In this document: one piece after another, positions 24,410 to 35,800 of the stretch | How positions within the stretch are numbered: position 1 is the stretch's first letter | How the letters are laid out: each line of letters starts with the position of its first letter | Source: Coffea arabica | Lineage: Eukaryota; Streptophyta; Magnoliopsida; Gentianales; Rubiaceae | Assembly: GCF_036785885.1 (NCBI RefSeq) | Contig: NC_092322.1 | Location: 14,096,466-14,160,465 of the forward strand | Reading direction: 5' to 3' | DNA length: 64,000 nt | Notes under the pieces: generated by a model | What the model was told of the DNA's origin: nothing | The model's database searches: none | What the model saw: only the letters and a program-made list of their open reading frames with translations | Program-made: the position numbers and the translations under genes

Positions 24410-27400
24410 AAAGGGCAGTCTAAATATCAAGAATTCTTGGATTAACCTCCATGTAACCAATTTATTTTTTTTTTTCCCACAGAATGGAGTGATTTTACTG
24501 TTAAAATATCAAAGCAGTTACAAATGATTAAAAAGTATTGTAGCTTTAGCAGAAAGGATTGATTTAAACAGCTACATTTTCTCACCATCCGTCAACCCTG
24601 TTGTCACAATCTGTGGCAAGATATAAACAGATGTCTAATGCGACAAATTTCAATCTAATCACCTGAAAACTCTTTGAAGCTAAAGGATCAGTGTACTGGA
24701 GATGCTTTCAGATCCTTCCGTTGTTTTTGCCTAAAAAGGGCATAGATAACAATTCCTTTAGAACAACAGAAATTCAAATTATGCTGGCTATTCTTTTAAT
24801 TGCCTGTAGATAACGACAAGGTGAAAGAGAGAAGGAAGAGAAAGAAATATTTAGTTTTGTGCACATCATTAGTGTACTAAACACTGTACATGCTGTGTGC
24901 TTGCCCCTTCTCGTCTTCTTTCTGATGACTAATGAGCACTGACTCCAGTCTTTCGTGTAATTGATATATGAAAATATCAACACACTAATACAGTGTTGGA
25001 CCAAAGTGAACAGTTTGTAAACCAAATAAGATAAGAACAGAGGAGCTCCTAAAAAGTTCTTGAACCAAAAAAAAAGGAGGGACTGGCCAACAAACTCTCA
25101 CTGCCTTGGGCATTTTGAAGCGACTATCAGTTTTATCTCTTGCCTTGAATTAGATTGTTAAAAGACAACACAGCAGCAGCAAAAATGCAAGATTCAGTTC
25201 TTCTTAGGTATCTAAAGATCAATATTGGATCGCTAGAGTACTCGGGCACCATACAGAGATTGCAAGAGTTCCTTTCCAAAGAAAAATGCCCAAAGATGAA
25301 GCACGACCGCAGCTCATATAAGAATCGGTCCAAAGCTGGTTTCATTTTTAAGGTAAGGCATTGAGAACCACTTTCTTTTGTCCACAGTGAGATTCAATTC
25401 TTATCTTTATCTGGTAGACATAGTCTAAGATTAAAATTCTGCAACCTCCTCCCCCTTAATGTTGGATGAAGCTATTGTCTCAAAAAATAAAATCCCAAAA
25501 CCCAAATCCCACCAGTTTTTACCGCCAGCATTCCATTTGCACCCTCATTCGTCTCAATTTCCCTCTCTCTTATGTATTCCAACTCACTGTTCTCTGACTT
25601 CTCTCATGAACACAGGAACTAACAAATAATATCTCCTCTCCAGCCCAAATTTCCTAAGCCTATCACATCCACAGAGCACAAAGACTAAAAGTTCATTCAA
25701 TCAAATCTGGACCATAAAAATATAGCAACATGAACAACCATACCAGGCACCATTGTCAGCTGCTTCCACATCAAAATCGAGGTGGTGATGTAACCGGACC
25801 CAGAAAGAACCCACAGATGAGGGGGGGGGGGGAGAGGAGGCAAAGGCCTGATGAGTGACAAGCAGGGAGCTCACATGAAGGAAGGAGACAGGAATAAGGT
25901 TTCAAGCCAAGAAGTGACTTGTAGGTTTGAAGATGCTGCTTCTCTAACTTGTCTGCATGCCAAGGATTGTGTTTTTGTATGAACCCTCTCTGAGTATGCT
26001 CGAAAGAGAAGATAAACAGAATATAATGGAGAGAAAAGGGAGGGAGGGGGAGAGAGAGAATGTAAAGTAAGGTGGTTGGTTGTTATGGAGATCGATGATG
26101 GAGGAGCTGGTAACAGGATGACGCTTGGAGGAATTAGTCGTGGTGGTAATCCTGGTGGACAAGGCAATGGGAGGTGCAGTTGAGTTTTGGGTTTTTCAGT
26201 GTTTGAGAAAATTGATTGTTGAAGTGGCCAAATTTACAATAGGAAAGATGATAGATAATTGAAAAACTTAAAAAAAGGTACTAAACAATTTGCTAAAAAC
26301 TAAAAGGTACTAAACAATTTTGCAAACTAATAAGGGTGGTTGTAGATCTTCTTAGTTTTTTCAAATCAATCGTAAGCTTTGCATTGGTCTCTATAAGAAC
26401 CTCTGCCCTTGCAACAAGGGGGGGAAAAAGGCAAAAGATCAATGAGATAAACAGTTCAAAGTTCTGTAAAATGTTCACTCTGAGCTTATATGCAAATGTT
26501 ATCATGTGAAGAAATATGAAGACTGGCGAGGAGGTAAGGACCTTCAATCTGGAGTCAAGGAAAACAATATCATGGACAGATTCCAACAGCAAACCAATAT
26601 ACAGATTCAGGCCAAACTGTTGTTAAGTTACACTTGAATGTTACAGGTTACCTCAATTTGGTCAGGATACAATGTTTACCCGTAAACAACTCGAGCTACC
26701 AAACAGCTTAAAAACAGCGAAATTCTTGGGACCAAAAAACCAAAGTAATGCCATAACATTACCAAAAAAAAAAGCAGATATCTAAAAGGAACCCATAAAC
26801 GCGAGTACATGGAGTAGAAAAAAATTGGAACTATGCTTAGGATATTGGCAAGTAAAGCATCTACGCATTGCAAAAGCATTCAGGTTCCCCAGAATAAAAC
26901 TAGATGCTTGAGAAGTTTGTGCTTCACTATTGGGAAACTATCTTCCCATGCTTCTCTTACTCTATTAAGAATCAAATTCAAATGCCGTGGCGGTGATAAA
27001 CTGATTACCATGCAGTTGTATTATTTTAACCAATCATCAGGCTCAGTTCTCGGACCTTTTGACATAGCAACAGTTTTTACATAGCAAATAGTTTCTTTTG
27101 TTTGTTATCGAGCCAAACTTAGAGCTATTTTAAGGAAAGGAACAGCCATTTAAAAAAATGCGGAACAGCCACGAATTTCAAAATCTTGAAAAAAAGAAAA
27201 TGAAGCTTGATGGAAAGCAGCAGTTGGATAAACTTCATATTGAATTTTCCTACCAGGTTACTCATAGTAAAACCAATTTAGATGTCTTACACTGTACAAA
27301 TTCTAAGTTGGGAAAAAAAAGGCAGTAAAAAATGCTTATGAAGCCACACTCCTACCACTTCCAAACCAGAGCAGCTAAATAAATTTCATATATTTAGCCA

Positions 27401-27801
27401 AGACAGACAAATCTTATTATGCCAAATTAACAATTAACATTAATCCTTTTTTTTAGGCTTTCTAAAGTGTCAAATAAACCAAATATATATGCAGCTATCT
27501 CATGGTCAAAACCCTCTCAACAACTTATAACATGAAAAATTCCTCCTCTAATACAGCGAGAATGCTAAAACAAGCATGGTATTATTAGAAGGCTCATATG
27601 ACTCCAACAAGAGAAGATAAAGAACCAACCCCAAATCAAGGGAACTCTTGTTACATATATCATTTCTGATGTACTATAACAAGTTAAGATTGCAGTGATA
27701 ACAAGAAATCCATGAGCTACTAAGATTTGCTATACCAATCCTTTACAAAATGTTGCCTCGGCTAACTATGTTAAAGGAAGAGGCATGGCAAAACATACCA
27801 T
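24410..27801. other. FBN5-ISY1 convergent spacer, no gene recognised
   Basis: The 3' UTRs of FBN5 (left) and ISY1 (right) must lie here. Between them I see no coding exon. A notable patch at 25820-26160 combines a 12-13 nt G run with long purine-rich tracts on the plus strand. The open frames there (25871-26167 and 25944-26162, minus) are the low-complexity complement of those tracts. Confidence 0.5.
25819..26165. repeat. G-run and purine-rich low-complexity tract
   Basis: It contains a G run at about 25820-25832 and GAGAGAAAAGGGAGGGAGGGGGAGAG-like purine sequence around 26028-26060, with Gly-codon-like GGTGGT/GGAGGA near 26098-26160. On the complement it looks like a CT-rich plant leader, but no gene body follows that I can identify. 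Confidence 0.4.
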
Positions 27802-29317
27802 CTACCGTTGAATATTAAGCATAGCCTTTGCTTCACTCTGCTCCTCGACTAAATCATCACTTGCATACTTACTCAAGAGCTCCATCTTCTTCTTTTCTAG
27901 CACCATTCTCTCAATCATCTTGTCATCCGGTAATGGCACATGTACCACAAATTCCTTCTCCTTCTCCTTTTCCTCTCTTTCCCTCTCCATCCTCCTTTCC
28001 TCCTCAATTACATCTTCCACCTCCTCATACAAGATCTTAGATGCCAACCCAGCTTCTGCAACTTCCCCGCTCTTTACTCCTCTCCTCGCTTCCTTCTTTT
28101 TCTCTAAATCTGCATTCCAATCTGCCAAGGCTGCAGCCCTCATCTTCTCCTCTGCTGGCCCCTCTAACTTCTCCAAAATCCCATCCTCATCATCCCTATA
28201 TCCATAATAACTTGCATCAATCCTCTTGTAAATGTCATACCTGCAAAAGGTTAATACTCATCATCAGCCACTCAAAAATTTCAACATGTTTTGTTAATTA
28301 TGAAAAATTTATGCACTTCCCAACTTACCATCTAGCAACTCAAAAGCATCTGATTTTTCCATCTTAATATAACATATCGATTTTTCCCATGCTATCTAGG
28401 TTCAATTACACAGTTCCGCTAATCCCATTTTGCTTCAATTAAAATTGAATGTCCCTCTCAGCAACATACCAAAAAATAAAATAAAATAAAAAGCACATAT
28501 AAGCTTATGTTCACAATTATCCATATCCACACAGCCACCTCATGACCATCTGCATCATCAGACAACAAATAACCAGACACGCAGGTATGTTCCCACACAA
28601 TTCATCATTCACTAACAGATCTAACTAAGCGCAAGGACTAGCCCAGAACAAAAGTAACACTTCAACTGGTTTTCAACTTTGATCTAGGGCTTCTACTAGC
28701 TACTCGAATATATTTGATTGCTCAAACTAACTCTCTGAGTACAATTTGATCCAAAAATTTGAGCTTCAAAGAAGTTTGTTAACATTTTTCCCGCACAACT
28801 GCATGTAACTAGAATAAACCAAAAGAAGAAAACAAAACCTCGATATTTTTTACCTCGTTCGCCTTTTACGCAACTCAGGTGGCTTCTCAAACAACTCCCT
28901 AACACCAGGTAGCTTCTTCGCTGCCCCAAAATACCTATATCCAGGGCCACGTCCACCAGGATTTGGAACATCAACGATATTCCCATCTAAATCCGTCATC
29001 TTTGCCGAATTCCTTATGTAATTTGGTCCACCAAGCTCAATTATCCTTCGTTCCCAATGCCCTTTTTCTCTAATCAACTTATTAATCTCATCATTAAGGT
29101 CCCTCAACCTATGTTCCCCTAACCCTTCGTTCTGAATTTCCGCGACCTTCCGCCCAATTTCCCGCATAATTTGCTGCCTCCATTTATCTGCTTCGGCTAA
29201 ATCCCGGCACTCTGAGGCTAGAAATGGACGCCGTTCCTTGGGCTTCTTCTTCTCATCGGCTTTCATTGCTATGAACCTGTTTAGCATCGATTGAGCTTTC
29301 TCTTCGTTTCTCGCCAT
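27802..29317 (-). CDS. ISY1: pre-mRNA splicing factor ISY1 homolog
   Basis: Two exons, 29317-28854 and 28240-27802, joined by a 613-bp GT-AG intron that splits an Arg codon; 300 aa, the usual length for plant ISY1. The N-terminus MARNEEKAQSMLNRFIAM starts the conserved Isy1 domain, continuing with RRPFLASECRDL, EADKWRQQIMREIGRKVAEI and HWERRIIELGGPNY. Exon 2 carries a long Glu/Lys/Arg coiled region with EERRMEREREEKEKEKEF and ends AKAMLNIQR. ISY1 is a nuclear component of the Prp19/NineTeen complex acting in catalytic activation of the spliceosome. It converges with FBN5. The start is the first Met, directly after a leader with telobox repeats. Confidence 0.95.
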
Positions 29318-29346
29318 GGTTGCTGCTGAATTGGTTGTCCTGCTGC

Positions 29347-29372
29347 TAGGGTTTCTAGGGTTTTAGGGTTTC
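29347..29372 (-). promoter_or_regulatory. cluster of telobox motifs in the ISY1 leader/promoter
   Basis: On the minus strand three AAACCCTA-type units occur in 26 bp, 30-55 bp upstream of the ISY1 ATG. Teloboxes in this position are common in plant genes for RNA processing and translation machinery. Confidence 0.6.
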
Positions 29373-31060
29373 AAATTGGAGACAAATTTTGTGGCTTCTT
29401 CCGGACTTGCTATTGAAGTGATTCACTGATTTATTTGCTTTTGGATTAGTTCGGTTTAGGATTTCCGAAACTAACAGACGACGTCGTCCAATCGGCAACT
29501 TTTGTAGTAGTGCTACAAGTCAATTCATGGGGGAGTCGATTTTTCATAAGTTGTAGTACTCCGCTATTAGCAATCGACTTATTTGTGATAATTATAGATG
29601 CACCCCCCACACTGTTGGAAATTACGACAACGGATGTTATGTTTGTAATAGAATTAATTAAGATTATTTAGGGTTTCAAATATGGGTAGTCAAGTCATTT
29701 TGGTTTAATTGAGCTTAGATTCATAGATGGAATCAGGGTTCTAGTTTAGAGGGAGGTGAATGATCGTACCTATTTTGGTGAGAAAATTTATAGCAAATAA
29801 TGAAGCTTCGGGGAAGGCCAATCAGGCAAACCACAATAGTAGAGTTTGGAAGGGAGTCAGTGAGTGAAAGCATATTAATAGAGTCTTTTTTTTTTTTACT
29901 AGTACTATTCTGTGTTTTAATCCAATAAGGATATAAATGAGACTAATCAAGTTGAAACTATTATTCAAACTTGTTTATCTATTTTCACAAGTTTGAAATT
30001 CTGTTCAAATTTGGTTTGTTTGTAAATTGAGTCAAAATGTGAACGAACTTCTATCGAGTCAGCATTTTAAATTATTTGCACACAAATTTACAAGTGTAAT
30101 GCTAATTGAGCCAAATTTGAAATTAAATTGAATACAAAATTTTGCTCATGTTTAGTTTGATTAGTTTAGTGAACCAAATCCACTGAAACTCTTATAAGTC
30201 CAAACTCTTTAGTGAACCAAACTCTTATAGTTTGGTTAATCTTCCAATCCTTAATTCAAGTCAATTTAATATAAATAGATTGTAATTATAAACAAATCTT
30301 TCTTATCCCGGCTTTGTTTCCTTTTATATAATTTCCTTATTAATATGTTGTACTAATCTTGTATAGATTAGAAATTATTTGTTAAAGGAAATTTGTAAAG
30401 GAACAATTGTAAGGAACAAAAAATAACTTTAAATAAATATTTGAGGGGGAGGTAATAAAAAATGTTGGTGAAAAATCCTAAATACCTAATGCAATTTTGC
30501 AAAGTGTTTCAAGGAGCAGTTGCCTTGCCCGTCCCTCCTAATTTCTCCCTGGATAGGTTTTAATTTAGAGTTTAAAGTGAAATCTTAATTTGAGCGCCGA
30601 GTAGAATTTGAATAGCAACTATATTACATTTTCGAGCAAATCAAATTGACACTTTACCAAAACAAGTACTTGGGTGATGGGAATTGATTAGAGAATGTTT
30701 TTGAACAAGCTTGCTTTCTAAGTAATGCATGAATGGACAAAACACTTGTTTAAAGAACCATATGTTCTTACTTGGTCGTAATTACCAACAAAAATGATGG
30801 AATGTTTATATATCTAACCACAAGTTCATGAAAAATGTATTTGATGCCTTATACATATTAACCGTAACACTATGACTGTATTAGAAATGAAAGATGTACT
30901 AAATAATTCATATTATTGAGTTCAATTGAGGTTACTAGCCTTCAAAGTGAATAAAGTATTTTATATTCAAGATTTGTTTTATAAACCTCAAATCTCCCTT
31001 TCTCTTCCATCTCTCACTTCTTATCTGATCAATGTTTCTGAGTATTGGCAACTTAAAGAC

Positions 31061-31526
31061 ACTTAATGAAAATTCTTGTTATTTTCTTTATACAAACTTA
31101 AAAGAATCAGCTAAAATTTCAACATCATATTACTAAAAACTTTAATGTTAGACTAAAAATAGAATATCTCTCACAAGTTTAGCTTATGTTCATTTTTACC
31201 TAAATTGTTCTATTTATTTGCCAAATAAAATGGGTATACTAGGTAAGTAATTATCCACAATATACAAAAAGATAAAAGATAAAAAAAAAACCTCAAGAAT
31301 ATAAGTTAAAAGTGTTAGAGGTAGTGTATTAGTAGTCCAAAATCAATCAGAGTTGTTAACGTGACATTGAATTTTAATCAATTTTGTTGTTTTTAGAATT
31401 TATAAAAAGAAAAAAATTTGAAAGATTTGGAGAGAAAAAGGAAACAATGGTTGGCATTTGAAGGGGGGACAAATAAGAGGAGAAGAAGGAGTGAAATAAA
31501 AGAAGTTAAAGGGAGTTAGAATGGGG
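31061..31526 (+). repeat. direct repeat left of CARA (pair of 39808-40266)
   Basis: It starts ACTTAATGAAAATTCTTG and ends near AGTTAGAATGG. Long blocks are shared with 39808-40266, including TTTAATGTTAGACTAA, CTCACAAGTTTAGCTTATGT and GAGGAGAAGAAGGAGTGAAA. Copies look roughly 90% alike by eye. The function is unknown; it lacks TG...CA ends and coding sequence. Confidence 0.85.
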
Positions 31527-31567
31527 TCAGGAAGTGTGCCTTGGAAAGAATTAATAAGATAGACATT

Positions 31568-31690
31568 AAGGGTCTGTTTGGTGGGAAGTAAAATGTTTTC
31601 CTTGGGAAAATATTTTTCGTGAAAGTAATTTTCCATGAAAATCATTTTCCTTTCATTATTTTCAGGTGTTTGGTTAATTTATTGAAAATA
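31568..31690. repeat. GGTCTGTTTGG-type MITE end or fragment
   Basis: AGGGTCTGTTTGGTGGGAAG followed by alternating GGAAAAT/ATTTTCC inverted words and GTGTTTGGTTAATT. GGTCTGTTTGG is a frequent terminus of small plant DNA elements. The inner inverted words suggest a short foldback; ends are not defined. Confidence 0.4.
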
Positions 31691-31749
31691 TTCCAATCTC
31701 GCGTACTATCCAATTCATCCCTTCCTCTCTAAGTTTCGTCCATAGTACA

Positions 31750-32230
31750 AGTAAAGTGTTCATCAACATGTTCGAGTTTAGTTCATTTGAGTTCGAAAAA
31801 AGATTGATGGTATAATAAATGAATCAAACTCAAACACAATGCTAAGTTCATTTAATAGTCGAGACAAGCACGAACCTATTCACAAACTATTCGAATAGTT
31901 CGTGAACACATATAGAATGACAAAGAATAAATGAATATCAATATAAGTATATTTTCAAATATAGGATATATATTTCTTGTTTCATACAAAAAGTAATTAT
32001 ACATGAAGTTAATATTATTAATTAAATTTATTCTAAATCATGAATGATTTTTAAAATGCATAATTAAATAGTTTTCAAATTGAAATTGGAGTTAGAGCTC
32101 AAGCTCATATTCGATTCATTTAATTTAACAAACTAACGTCGAATTTGAACTCAAACATATATACAAATTATTGAAGCGAATTTGAGCATCATTTATGGGT
32201 CATTTAATATTTGATCAAGGTCAAATAACA
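31750..32230. repeat. TTCGA/CTCAA-rich repeat, old
   Basis: It includes GTTCGAGTTTAGTTCATTTG, AGTTCGTGAACACATA and GAGCTCAAGCTCATATTCG. Word content links it to the CTCGA-rich family at 51111-51574; limits are approximate. Confidence 0.35.
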
Positions 32231-32813
32231 CTCATATAATATGGGAACATATATTGAACATCATGTAATTAAATTGATTTGACTCGCAGAAAACATATTA
32301 GACAAATATAATAAAAGTAAGAAAATCTGTGAATCTAAAATTAAATGGTAGAGAAACTAAATGGAGAGTAGATGAATGATTGCCTGCTAAGTAGAAAAAG
32401 GGAATAAAAATTTTTTGGCTAATTTGGCAAAGAGCAAAATAGTCCCCCTGGGGTATTTGTACTTTTAATTTGCAAAACAGTCCCCGGTGCTGATTTGAAT
32501 TATTTTAATTACTCATTGCAACCTCTACCCACCACTAGGCATCCACGGGCCACTCACTTTCAAACCGGTGACAAATCGACACTGTTGGGCTGCAACGAAT
32601 CATCGCATACAGCCCTCCCCATTATTGCTATTGCGGTGGCCCATTGCACGCCACGTCCTTCAAAACCATTGCTTTACCCTTGCTGGAGACATCCGTACTG
32701 TCTCGACGATATAACCACTCCCCAAAACCCTCCAATAGTTAAACTAAAACCCGTACCGGCACATCCTCTGGTGCATGTTTGTGTCAGGAAGTGATTGATT
32801 GAAGGTGTAGCTG

Positions 32814-35800
32814 ATGATGATGGATTGTTCTTTGAGACTAATTCACAATAGCCCTTTATCAACTACTGCTTTTTTACCTAAAAAAGTCAGACTTTTTACC
32901 GTCAAATGCTCCTCCTCTCAGGGCTTCTCTTCTGTTGGTAGATATTGTTTCTATCCCTTTAATCTTTTGCACATTTTTTTCATATGGGTTGATGTTAGAA
33001 ATCATATTTATGCTCGAAAATATGTGGATTTGTTGTTTCAAAATCAGAGCTTTATGAATTTTTATCAGGGTAAATGGTATGTGAATGGGATTTCCTGGAT
33101 ATTGACATTAATTATATGTTTTCTATTATCTTTATTTGGGAAAAAGAGGAACACTGGTGGTGGGGCGGGCGAAGGGGATGAGGAGGGAAGACGGGTCTCT
33201 GCATATGTTGGTCCTCATATATTGTATCCTGCTCAGGACGCTTTTCCCATGTTGTAGTTTCTTTGCTCTAGTCGAAAAATAGTGATGAAATATTAAGAAA
33301 GTGAAAATTCAGGTTTAGCTGAAAGACCTTGGAAGGTAGCAGATGCTCGACTAGTGCTTGAGGACGGTTCAATTTGGAGGGCAAAATCGTTTGGTGCATC
33401 AGGAACCCAAGTTGGGGAAGTGGTTTTCAATACATCTTTAACAGGGTAAGATTCTATTTTTCACTAATAGTTCATAGTTCTTGTTTTTCGAAATTTTGAG
33501 CAATATACCTCAATGTGCTGGGAACTTGTTTTTAGCGGCGTCCCATTTGTTTATAGAACTAACAGCGCTAGCAATATACCTAATAAGCAACATTTGGCTT
33601 CGAAATTTGACTTCCTATCCTACGATGTTTCTCTTGGTTCTGACCTCAGTGATGGAATTAAACTTCCTTTACATGTTTCAAATTTTTTTTGACACATTCT
33701 TGGAATTGCTAAAGATAAGTTTGGAGTTCAATTGGATTACATTTATATTTTACTTTCTTCTGAATGTATGGATTAAGTGACTTCAAATTCTAGGGCAATT
33801 TCAGTTATAAAGAACCACCAATTGCAGACATGGTGTGCATCCTTCTTGGAGAATTTTTATTTTGCTATCAATATGTGTAAGCAGTTGCTGCAATTCTGAC
33901 GTTGTAATAATTATTTGAGAAAAGAGTTCTGAAATAAAATCTGTTAGAAGTTGGATTGAATTTGTATGTGGCAAGACAGTATAAACCATTGTTTCAGAAA
34001 GTGAAGCTAGAAAGAAGCCATAACTAAATTTAATTCATAGTTCTTGCTATAACATGACCATTCATTGATGCTATGTTTCATGTTTTGGAGTGCCAGATAA
34101 ATGGTGTGCACCTTTGAAGTATGCACAATCAAACTCTTTGCTGAAATCCGGAACACCATACATTCCCACCTATGATTTTATGACCATCAAATGTCATTGG
34201 AAGGAGAATAGATATAATAGGCGATCTAAAGAATAACATAATAGGATATTAGATCCTTCTGCAAAGTTTGAGGTAACATTCTTAGGTTAAGGGCTATAGA
34301 AAGCTAGTAGAAAGAGAAGGTAGATTGTGTTATCTTACAGTTAATTCTATATGGCTAATTGGAATGAATTGTCATCTTCGTATAATGTACTGGTTGAGGA
34401 ATAAAAATGCACGAAAAATCATCGTTTGATTAATAAGAGTGTAGATGTACCAGCTTCCTGTTATTGAGCATGGTTGGGGACTTGCTTGTAGATACTCTTA
34501 CAATTAGAGCATTATGGAAAACTACCACTTTGCTTTTGAAAACTTGCACCTTTTGCGCTATGAAAAGCAAAAATTCGTCCAAAAAACCTAATATAATTTT
34601 CTGATAAAATAACATAATCTAAGTTCATTGAAAATATAATTTTTACTAAAAAGCAGAAAGGAGTATTGGGAGAAGTTGAAAAATGTGAAAAGTTAAAAGG
34701 TACTTTCTTGCTGGCCTACTGCGAAGAAAGAATAAGAGATGAATATTGTGATGCTGCCTTAGATTGCAACATAAAGATCCAGTGAAAATATAGTACCTTA
34801 AATAGTTAAGGAATATGCAGCTTATATGGCTAAAATTGTAGCATGATTATATAGAAATTGTAAAAATGAAGAAATCAACTGATCTGAAATTTGTAAAACT
34901 GTCAGTTATGGCAGAACTGTAAAGCAGAGATATGTTGAACCGAATAAACTTTTTTCTTGCTGCCCTGCTGCAAGGGAAGGATTAGAGATGAAAAATGCGA
35001 TGTCAACTTAGCTTACACACAAACACCTTGTGAAAATATGGTACCTGAAATAGTTATAGGAGATGCACCTTTGTGGCTCAAATTGTAAAGCACTTTTAAA
35101 TTTACAAGAATTGACTTGTATGAAATTTGTGAAACTGATGACCATATAAAAGAAACTTAAAGAGTTTGTGTTTGATATTAGGTTCTTGATTGAAATGCCT
35201 GGATATGGAGGCTGATATTATTGAGCATTTGCAGATCCTTATCAGCTTGGCATCATTCCTTTTTCTGCATTTAGCTTATGTATTCCTTTAAAATAGTCAA
35301 TTCATTCTAAATGTAGCTTCATCTGCTACATTTGTTTCCAAGATAAAAGAAATCTTCGTTTTCAGTCTGACCATTATTTTTATTGAGGTCTATCATTTGT
35401 ATAATATTGCAGATATCAGGAGATCCTTACAGATCCTAGTTATGCTGGCCAGTTTGTTTTGATGACAAACCCCCATATTGGCAACACTGGCGTGAATTTT
35501 GGTGAGTGCATTCTCTGTCTCCCTGTATTTTGCAATGAGAATTTCTTGTATGTTTCAACAAGGCTTAGAAAGCGCCTGGCTTGAGTCTGAGAATCTCCTT
35601 GTAGATGATGAAGAATCAGTGCAATGCTTTCTAGCAGGACTAGTAATCAGAAGCTTGAGCATCAGGTAGACTGCACTTCCCAACTACGACATTTTAGGCT
35701 AGGCTGTTGCTATTCCCTTTCTGGGTTTAAGTATTGTCAAATTGTTTACTTCTTCCAAGCTTTTTCTAGTACCTCGAATTGGAGATGCGCAGAGACACTT

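Larger units (their letters stand above)
29373..32813. other. ISY1-CARA divergent intergenic region
   Basis: No gene is recognised. It holds AT-rich diverged repeats (29930-30250), the left copy of a roughly 460-bp direct repeat (31061-31526), a GGTCTGTTTGG-type element start near 31570 and a CTCGA/TTCGA-rich repeat (31750-32230). The CARA promoter and leader occupy the GC-richer right end. Confidence 0.5.

Noticed and set aside
25850-25980. Possible microRNA precursor (AGCCAAG.AGTGACTTG resembles miR169; TTGGCATGCAGAC resembles miR394 start)
   Set aside because: Matches to the mature microRNAs are poor and I could find no complementary arm forming a hairpin.
25871-26167. Overlapping 98-aa and 72-aa open frames on the minus strand
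   Set aside because: Their composition is the complement of purine-rich repeats, with no signal, domain or splice context suggesting a gene.
27920-28207. Serine-rich open frames on the plus strand
   Set aside because: They are antisense to the Glu/Lys-rich second exon of ISY1.
32495-32794. 99-aa open frame upstream of CARA
   Set aside because: It ends 20 bp before the CARA start, has no recognisable domain, and overlaps the expected promoter and leader.
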